DNA of 64,000 nucleotides from Chloroflexota bacterium. Its GTDB lineage: Bacteria > Chloroflexota > Anaerolineae > UBA4142. Below are positions 36,189 to 41,624 of the stretch, piece by piece. How positions within the stretch are numbered: position 1 is the stretch's first letter; each line of letters begins with the position of its first letter. Made by a program: the position numbers and the translations under genes. Under the pieces are notes generated by a model. It was not told where the DNA came from, made no database searches, and worked only from the letters and a program-made list of their open reading frames with translations. The DNA lies in NCBI GenBank assembly GCA_016208315.1, contig JACQYF010000018.1, positions 25,291-89,290 on the forward strand, read 5' to 3'.

Positions 36189-37291
36189 CAACCTTCATCC
36201 TTCAACTTGATTCTCACCCGCGCCCGCGCGCCTTCATTCCAACTATCCAATTCGATCAAGCGAAACGGTTCGACCGGCGCATTCGGACTGGCGACGTCAT
36301 TCCCATTCCAGACGAAGAACCCGGCTTGATCGAGCGACGGATCGAGCACCAAAGCGATCTGCCAACGCTGTTTAAAGAAATTGCGATGAATGAACAAGTC
36401 CCAATCGGAGAGAAAAATCGTCCACCCGGGGTGAGTGTGATACCAACCCACAATCGTCTTGTCGGGATACTGGGCCTGGTGCGCTTGGTGAATCTTGAGC
36501 CACGTCTTTTGCGTAAAGGTGAGATGCCCGCGCGTTTCGTTCGCAAACTCGGCTTTCAAGGCGTGCGTGATGACGACGAAAAGTTGGCCGCTCGACTCTT
36601 GCCGCACGTCGCCGAGCAGGACGCCGCCCACTTCGCGCTGATCGTTTTCTCGGGCGTGCGCGGTGATGAGACGATTGACGCGTTGGTGCAAAAATATCGG
36701 GAAGGGTGCTCGCTCGGGCCGCCACTGCCACAGATTCGAATCGCTGGTCGGCAGATCGGCAATTGGGATTTCCAGTTCATCGCGCGGCGCCGCGATTCTG
36801 CGTGACGGTGGCGCTGCGAACAACTCGCTGGACGGAAAAACGAGGCGAGACTCGACGGCCGCGCTCTTGACGGTGGACGCCTGAGCGACGAGCGCGGCGC
36901 GAAAGGCCTTGCCAATGTTGAAGGTATCGCCAGGTTCGAGCGGGCGCAAGAGCCAGAGCGAGCCGCGCCGCCGTTTGCAGCGCGGGCACCGGCCCCGGGC
37001 ATCCAAGCGCGCGATGCTCCCATGCCGCGGACACCAATACACATCGCCCGGTTTGAACTTGATCCATTCGAGATCGCGGCAGCGGCGGCGTTCTTGAACG
37101 TCCACGAGGAGATGGTCGCGTCCGCCCGCGTGGCGCACGGCGAGATGGTGCGGCGCGACGGTGGCATCGGAGAGGACGATCGCGTTATCGTCCGCGGAAC
37201 CAATCTCGGTCGAATCGCCCACCAGCTCGTAGATTACGGGCGCGGCATCGGCGGAGCGAATCGGCGTGATCGCCAAAGCGCGATAGACCAT
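36188..37291 (-). CDS. FHA-like/zinc-ribbon/JAMM fusion (JAB 2), candidate deconjugase
   Basis: 367 residues from ATG 37291 (AGGTGG upstream; GTG 37300 also possible). Residues 15-65 resemble an FHA fold (IYELVGDSTEIGSADDNAIVLSD). A zinc ribbon with Cys87, His90, Cys102 and Cys105 interrupts it, and the last FHA strand returns as GDTFNIG (121-127). A linker leads to a complete JAMM domain: Glu220, His285, His287, Ser295, Asp298. The FHA-like part could target the peptidase to phosphorylated proteins. The JAMM call is firm, and the split-FHA reading is my inference. Confidence 0.87.
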   Translation of the reverse strand: MVYRALAITPIRSADAAPVIYELVGDSTEIGSADDNAIVLSDATVAPHHLAVRHAGGRDHLLVDVQERRRCRDLEWIKFKPGDVYWCPRHGSIARLDARGRCPRCKRRRGSLWLLRPLEPGDTFNIGKAFRAALVAQASTVKSAAVESRLVFPSSELFAAPPSRRIAAPRDELEIPIADLPTSDSNLWQWRPERAPFPIFLHQRVNRLITAHARENDQREVGGVLLGDVRQESSGQLFVVITHALKAEFANETRGHLTFTQKTWLKIHQAHQAQYPDKTIVGWYHTHPGWTIFLSDWDLFIHRNFFKQRWQIALVLDPSLDQAGFFVWNGNDVASPNAPVEPFRLIELDSWNEGARARVRIKLKDEG

Positions 37292-37311
37292 AACGACCAC
37301 CTATCCCCCAA

Positions 37312-37334
37312 CCCCTTCCCTGCGACGGAAGGGG
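37312..37334. repeat. CCCCTTCC/GGAAGGGG inverted repeat
   Basis: 8-bp arms with a 7-nt loop between the Ubl and JAB 2 genes. Related in composition to the CT-rich palindromes at 5841 and 9981. Confidence 0.75.
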
Positions 37335-37353
37335 TAGGGGTTAGGTCGGTTGA

Positions 37354-37620
37354 CTATCCCGCCGTCACATCCGCCGTCAGCATCAGGCGGTCGTTTTCCG
37401 GGACGCCCGCGGCTTGGAGCGTTTCGTCCTCACGAAGTTCGCGCCCCAGCCCTTTGCTGTCGACGCGGTAGCTCATCGGGCGACCGTCGGGACCGGTCGT
37501 GGGTAGTTGCAGCGACGAAGTCAGTTCGGGCAGTAGCTCGCGCACCGGCACATCGTTCGGCACTTCGGCCGTGCGAGAGCCGCCGGCGGGCAATACCACG
37601 GTAACAGGAACATCAGCCAT
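37354..37620 (-). CDS. ubiquitin-like modifier (YukD-like beta-grasp) with free C-terminal Gly
   Basis: The 88-residue product has GGAGGTG before ATG 37620. Beta-grasp pattern: two N-terminal strands (PVTVVLPAGGSRTAEVPND), a helix (VPVRELLPELTSSL), then GRPMSYRVDSKGLGRELRED, TLQAAGVPENDRL and the last strand MLTADVTAG. It resembles EsaB/YukD-type Ubl proteins. The chain ends at Gly88 without further residues, as a mature E1 substrate would, though with Ala-Gly rather than Gly-Gly. It is about three-quarters identical by eye to the N-terminal 88 residues of the adjacent E2 fusion. Confidence 0.85.
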   Translation of the reverse strand: MADVPVTVVLPAGGSRTAEVPNDVPVRELLPELTSSLQLPTTGPDGRPMSYRVDSKGLGRELREDETLQAAGVPENDRLMLTADVTAG

Positions 37621-37641
37621 GATACACCTCCATTTGGCTTT

Positions 37642-37667
37642 GTAGGGGCGGGGTCACCCCGCCCTAC
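37642..37667. repeat. GGCGGGGTCACCCCGCC palindrome, copy 2
   Basis: GTAGGGGCGGGGTCACCCCGCCCTAC-type palindrome between the E2 and Ubl genes; its left end overlaps the E2 stop codon. Confidence 0.9.
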
Positions 37668-38545
37668 GATTTGATTTTGATCCTCGGACGTTTTGCTGCA
37701 GCAGTTTTCGTACGGGCGGGGTGACCCCGCCCCAGTTTCACGCGTTCGGGACGCAAGAGTTCGCGCGCGTCCACGGGAAAAGTGCCCGGATGAGACATGC
37801 GATAATTGCGGCTCCATTTCGCGGCATCGGCATCCCACGGGAACGGCGGCTTGGTCGGATCGTCGTGATAGTTCTTGTACTGCGCCATCTCGCCGAGCAT
37901 GATCACCAGCCGGTCGAGCGAGCGCGCCGCCGTCCACCACGCGGCGTCAATGCACACGCTGCCGTTCGCGCGCTTGATGTTCGGATGCCAGATCGGCGTG
38001 AGCCATTTCAAGCCGGGCCAGCGATGCGGGTACTCGTTGTGCAAATAGATCGCCACCTGATGCCGGTCGCCGAACTGCGGCCGGCCGAAGAGATCAACGC
38101 CCGTGATGCTCTTGACTTTGAAGGTGACGATGTATTTCTCCGGCGGAAAGCCCGGCTTCGGGTCAACCACTTCAAAGTCAATCAGATCGCTCTGCGCCTT
38201 GAGTTGCAACAGTTTTTCGTAATCGGCTTTGAGCCGGCGAAAGCGCGGCGTTTCGTTGACCAGCGAGCGCTTGGGCGCGGCGCCCGCGGTGACGTCCGCA
38301 GTGATCATCAGGCGATCGTTTTGCGGCACCTTGGCGCCAGCCAACGTTTCGCCCTCACGCAATTCGCGGCCCAGCGCCTTGCTGTCAATCCGATAACCCA
38401 CCGGGCGGCCATCCGGACCGGTGGTCGGCAATTCGAGCACAGAAACCAATTCAGGCAAGAGTTCGCGAACGGGTACATCGTCGGGAACCTCGGCGGTGCG
38501 TGCGCCCCCCGCCGGTAAAACGAGGGTGACGGTGAGATCAGGCAT
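37664..38545 (-). CDS. Ubl-E2 fusion: ubiquitin-like domain plus UBC-fold conjugating enzyme
   Basis: 293 residues from ATG 38545 (GGGAGG upstream). Residues 1-88 are a Ubl nearly the same as the free modifier and end at the same point (ADVTAG), followed directly by AAPKRSL. Residues about 97-260 are an E2 fold: PPEKYIVTFKVKS, EYPHRWPGLKWL, the HPN motif at 187-189 and the catalytic Cys198 in NGSVCIDAAWW, then the C-terminal helices. The junction looks cleavable, as in ubiquitin precursors. The tail (KLGRGHPARTK) is encoded by a GGCGGGGTGACCCCGCC palindrome and is probably dispensable. Confidence 0.88.
   Translation of the reverse strand: MPDLTVTLVLPAGGARTAEVPDDVPVRELLPELVSVLELPTTGPDGRPVGYRIDSKALGRELREGETLAGAKVPQNDRLMITADVTAGAAPKRSLVNETPRFRRLKADYEKLLQLKAQSDLIDFEVVDPKPGFPPEKYIVTFKVKSITGVDLFGRPQFGDRHQVAIYLHNEYPHRWPGLKWLTPIWHPNIKRANGSVCIDAAWWTAARSLDRLVIMLGEMAQYKNYHDDPTKPPFPWDADAAKWSRNYRMSHPGTFPVDARELLRPERVKLGRGHPARTKTAAAKRPRIKIKS
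37714..37732. repeat. GGGCGGGGTGACCCCGCCC palindrome, copy 3, inside the E2 gene
   Basis: 19-nt palindrome read in frame near the E2 C-terminus; same core as copies 1 and 2. Confidence 0.9.
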
Positions 38546-38558
38546 GGAACCTCCCGGA

Positions 38559-38632
38559 AAGTGCAAAGTGGCAAGTGCCTAAAGTGTCTAAAGTTAACTT
38601 CGCACTTTAGGCACTTCCAACTTCCCACTTCA
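38559..38632. repeat. AAGTGCCTAAAGT array with inverted partner
   Basis: AAAGTGCAAAGTGGCAAGTGCCTAAAGTG is mirrored by CACTTTAGGCACTT between the RING and E2 genes, and it supplies the RING stop codon. Confidence 0.88.
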
Positions 38633-39580
38633 CGTGTTCAGATGTGGTACCTGGCATTTGCCGGTGATCGCCCAGCAGTCGGCGTGATGCGGCGTGTGGC
38701 AAACCTCGCAGACCTGGACGCCGCGCGGGTCGTTGCGTTTGACGATGTCGAGACAATACGGGCAGCGATCCTCGACTACGCGCATGATGCGCGGGCCATC
38801 GTCGTGGTCGGCGCGTTGGCGCGTAGGCAGCTTGGGCAGCCGCGGCCGTTTGCGCTTGTGCGTCGTTTGCCGTTGGCGGCGCGGCCGCGTCCGAGTCGGC
38901 ATCCACCACCGCGTCCAACGTTCGCGAATATTGCGATATGCTCCGCCGACGAGGCGCAGCAACTGCATGGGCAGCCACAGGAAGCCGCGCCCAACGGTTT
39001 CAAAAAATGTCGCCAGCGCCTCGACCAGGCGTCCCGGTATGCTGGCGATGAATCGGACGGGCGGCGCGACGGTCGCTTGCCCGCGTTCGGCAAAGGGCCG
39101 CATCCATCCGGTCCAAGTTCCGGCCATGAGACCCAAAATCGCGAACAACCATTCCAAATCCCAAATCAACGCGCCGGTTGTGTTCACGAACTGCGCCGGA
39201 TCGAGTTGCTGTTCCATCACCCCGTAAGCCAGGCCGAACGGCATGCCCAACGCGACAAAGATCAGGATGACGATCAAGCGCGCGATCTTGTGCCAGTTCG
39301 GGATCAGGCGATGGAACGCGACGGCGACGAGCACACCACCGAAGAATGCGATTGGCAAAGCGGTCAGGAGCATGCCGGCGAATAGGAACAGCGTGTTGAG
39401 CCGCACGAGCATGACGCCGAGCAAAAAGCCCCACCCGGCGCCCAGGACGAGGCCGAGGAGAATCGCAATTCGAAAGGCCCAATTCGTGCGTTGCTGATCC
39501 TGCATTCTGCTTGCCCGATGTTTGCGACTGGTCTTGGTTGCGCGACTGCGCGGGAGCGCAGTCCGGATGTCCATTTCCAT
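38630..39580 (-). CDS. membrane protein with C-terminal RING-like zinc finger, candidate E3
   Basis: 316 residues (ATG 39505 would give 291). Four membrane helices (about 36-58, 64-88, 100-122 and 138-160) are followed by an amphipathic and strongly basic cytoplasmic stretch (220-258). A Prok-RING-type treble clef ends the protein: Cys273, Cys276, Cys291, Cys294, His298/299, Cys302, Cys309, reading CPYC, CEVCHTPHHADCW, GKC. Binuclear RING-like fingers recruit E2 enzymes in eukaryotes. Lying between the E1 and E2 genes, this is the natural E3 candidate, tied to the membrane. The start lacks a strong ribosome-binding site. Confidence 0.85.
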   Translation of the reverse strand: MEMDIRTALPRSRATKTSRKHRASRMQDQQRTNWAFRIAILLGLVLGAGWGFLLGVMLVRLNTLFLFAGMLLTALPIAFFGGVLVAVAFHRLIPNWHKIARLIVILIFVALGMPFGLAYGVMEQQLDPAQFVNTTGALIWDLEWLFAILGLMAGTWTGWMRPFAERGQATVAPPVRFIASIPGRLVEALATFFETVGRGFLWLPMQLLRLVGGAYRNIRERWTRWWMPTRTRPRRQRQTTHKRKRPRLPKLPTRQRADHDDGPRIMRVVEDRCPYCLDIVKRNDPRGVQVCEVCHTPHHADCWAITGKCQVPHLNT

Positions 39581-39591
39581 GTAGAAAATTG

Positions 39592-39643
39592 GATCCGCTA
39601 ATCACGCGAATCTTTCATTAGCGTGATTCGCGAGATTCGCGGA
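39592..39643. repeat. AATCACGC/GCGTGATT and GATTCGCG repeat
   Basis: Inverted AATCACGC (39600-39607) and GCGTGATT (39621-39628) with further ATTCGCG units between the E1 and RING genes. Similar CGCGAAT units end the hydrolase gene (near 1480) and follow cbiM. Confidence 0.85.
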
Positions 39644-39653
39644 AAAGTTCTTT

Positions 39654-41336
39654 TCAATGTACGACAATACGCGGTTTTGCCAACTCTGTCACCGAAAGGT
39701 TTTCGGCAGGCACGTGATCGCCCAGCTTGATCTGCGGCCGGGTATGGAGCCGCACGCGCGCGGCGCGTGGCGAGTGCGCCCCGCCTTCGAAATGCGACCA
39801 GTGCAGCGTATCGGCCAAGTCGCCGGTCAATTCGTAAAAGCGATATTCATTCTCATTGCGCGCCCGGATAATGTGCAGCGGCGGCACGCCGACGCCGAGC
39901 AGCGTGCGCGAGATAAATGGCTCTTTGCCCGTCACCACATGTGCCATGTGGACCTCGCGCAGCTCGCCGCAGCCGGGGCACAAGCCGTCGTTGAAACTCA
40001 CCGCCGAAATCGGCTTGAAAACCTCCGTCACGGTTTCGCAGTTGTGGCATTCGAGACTGACGACGATTTCCTGATCCAGTTCGAGCATCGCGTCGTCACC
40101 CAAATCGTCGCGCGCGATCCGCAGCATCTCCGCCAGCGTCGTGTGTGACGCTTTGCGATCTAGTTCGGTAATCTCGCCGTAAATCCAGTGGCTCTCGCAA
40201 TCCTCCGCGGGTGTGTACGCGGTCGAATGAAATTCATTCGTCAAGCCGTTAACGTGCAAGACCTTGCCCGGTTCAACCGGCATGTTGTGAATCAGTTTCA
40301 ACGCTTCTTGCGATTGCAGGCCGCCGACAATCGCGGACACGGTCGGCGTGGTGGGGACCTTGCCGAGCAGGATGTTTTGCCGCGCCAGCAGCGGGCACGA
40401 GTAGCGCAGCGACATTTCGCGGCGCGCTTGCTCGGTCAGCGTACATTCGTAGCACGCGCCTTCGCCGGGCCGAAAAATGCGGACCAGGCCGAAGAGTTCC
40501 TGAATCGCGCCGTCCACCCACGGCTTGTTGAGGCGATACGTGAAACGATTGATCGAAAGGCGCGCCTCGCGATTGTCGAGGCAGCCGATGACCGCGTCCA
40601 TTCGGCGGAAAACGCCGAGGCCGAGTTGGGTGTTCACATCGCCGTGGAAGAATTGGACGTGAACATCGGGGTTGAGTTCCTTGATGCGCCGCGCGGCGAC
40701 CTCGGCTTTTTTCTTGCCGTTATCGTCCGCGCGAAAAAGGACCGAGCGGCTGAGGTTCGCGGCTTCGATCGTATCGAAATCCACGATGAACAAATTGCCG
40801 ACGCCCATCAGCGCGAGGTTCTTGAGCACCTCGTTGCCGAGCGCGCCCGCGCCCACGACCATCACGCGCGCGGCCTGTACCTTGTCGCGCTCCCACCACG
40901 AGATGAACTCGAGAGTCCCCAAACGATCTTTTTTCAGATTCGGGATGTGGATCGGTTTTTCCGGAGCGGGGGGCAGGGGAACGAGTCCGGCCACCTTGAC
41001 ACCCCTCGAGCCGTTGCCGGGCGGGGCGACGGTTGCGCGGACCGGCGCGAGTCCCTCTCTGCCGGCTTGGAGCGCCGCGCGTGCGTGTGGGACGAGTTCC
41101 AGCGCGTTGGACCGCACGAACGTGCCCACGCCGGGCCGAATCTCGACGACGCCGCACGAGGCGAGGTTCTGCAGGGCCTCGCGGACGGTCGAGCGTCCGA
41201 CCTTCAGCTTATCCATCAGCGTGCGCTCGGACAGCATCTTCTCGCCCGGCTTGATCGTACCGTCCACGATGAGGTCGAGCAGCCGTCCGGCGACCGAGCG
41301 GGCGAGCGTGTTATGGCTTACGGGTCCTATCTTCAT
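39654..41336 (-). CDS. GntR winged-helix fused to ubiquitin-activating (E1/ThiF) enzyme
   Basis: 560 residues, first gene of the operon. Residues 5-78 are a GntR helix-turn-helix (LLDLIVDGTIKPGEKMLSER, GRSTVREALQNLASCG). A linker reaches the E1 adenylation domain: GAGALG (162-167), Asp186/Asp188, Arg197, Lys209, CLDNREAR with Asp254, then CYEC (295-298) and SCPLL with Cys314, the likelier thioester cysteine. The helix SAIVGGLQSQEALKLI closes the fold. A zinc ribbon (Cys430, Cys433, Cys453, Cys456) and a C-terminal E2/Ubl-contact-like region follow. Fusion of a DNA-binding domain to an E1 is unusual and fits the operator upstream. Confidence 0.92.
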   Translation of the reverse strand: MKIGPVSHNTLARSVAGRLLDLIVDGTIKPGEKMLSERTLMDKLKVGRSTVREALQNLASCGVVEIRPGVGTFVRSNALELVPHARAALQAGREGLAPVRATVAPPGNGSRGVKVAGLVPLPPAPEKPIHIPNLKKDRLGTLEFISWWERDKVQAARVMVVGAGALGNEVLKNLALMGVGNLFIVDFDTIEAANLSRSVLFRADDNGKKKAEVAARRIKELNPDVHVQFFHGDVNTQLGLGVFRRMDAVIGCLDNREARLSINRFTYRLNKPWVDGAIQELFGLVRIFRPGEGACYECTLTEQARREMSLRYSCPLLARQNILLGKVPTTPTVSAIVGGLQSQEALKLIHNMPVEPGKVLHVNGLTNEFHSTAYTPAEDCESHWIYGEITELDRKASHTTLAEMLRIARDDLGDDAMLELDQEIVVSLECHNCETVTEVFKPISAVSFNDGLCPGCGELREVHMAHVVTGKEPFISRTLLGVGVPPLHIIRARNENEYRFYELTGDLADTLHWSHFEGGAHSPRAARVRLHTRPQIKLGDHVPAENLSVTELAKPRIVVH

Positions 41337-41355
41337 GATGCTACCTCTGGTTATC

Positions 41356-41366
41356 TGGTCAGACCA
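41356..41366. promoter_or_regulatory. FadR-class GntR operator
   Basis: TGGTCAGACCA is a perfect 11-bp palindrome matching the FadR-subfamily consensus TNGTNNNACNA. It lies about 10-20 nt downstream of the predicted transcription start of the E1 operon and 20 nt before its ATG. CTGGT (41355-41359) and ACCAG (41371-41375) form a second, wider dyad. Probable binding site of the GntR part of the E1 fusion. Confidence 0.75.
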
Positions 41367-41383
41367 ACAAACCAGACGAGCAC

Positions 41384-41412
41384 AATATACCAGATTTCAG
41401 GAGCATTGTCAA
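41384..41412 (-). promoter_or_regulatory. promoter of the Ubl conjugation operon
   Basis: Minus-strand TTGACA (41407-41412), a 17-nt spacer and TATATT (41384-41389). Near-consensus. The start of transcription is expected near 41377, just before the GntR operator. Confidence 0.82.
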
Positions 41413-41441
41413 TAGGACGCGCGTTCGAGAGCGGATTTGGT

Positions 41442-41551
41442 AACGGATTGCCGGTAACGGATTGCCTTCGGCGAAGCGGATAAACGGATCAAGTGCGACT
41501 CGCATCCGTTTATCCGTTTCGCCGAAGGCAATCCGTTACCGGCAATCCGTT
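41442..41551. repeat. 48-bp-arm hairpin of CGGATTGC/CGGATAA units
   Basis: Arms 41442-41489 and 41504-41551 match at 47 of 48 positions with a 14-nt loop. Each arm holds two AACGGATTGCC units and a CGGATAAACGGAT unit. It lies between the divergent E1 and helicase genes. Same family as 5619-5742. Confidence 0.93.
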
Positions 41552-41624
41552 GACACCCGCCCCTGAACGCATATAATCACCCCACGCTCCTACACATCCA
41601 TACTCCCACACTCCCATACCCAAA

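Noticed and set aside
32308..41412. Assigning the Ubl operon to phage defence or to type VII secretion
   Set aside because: No nuclease, cGAS-like, CBASS or Esx/EccC gene lies in the run. A YukD-like Ubl alone does not establish either role.
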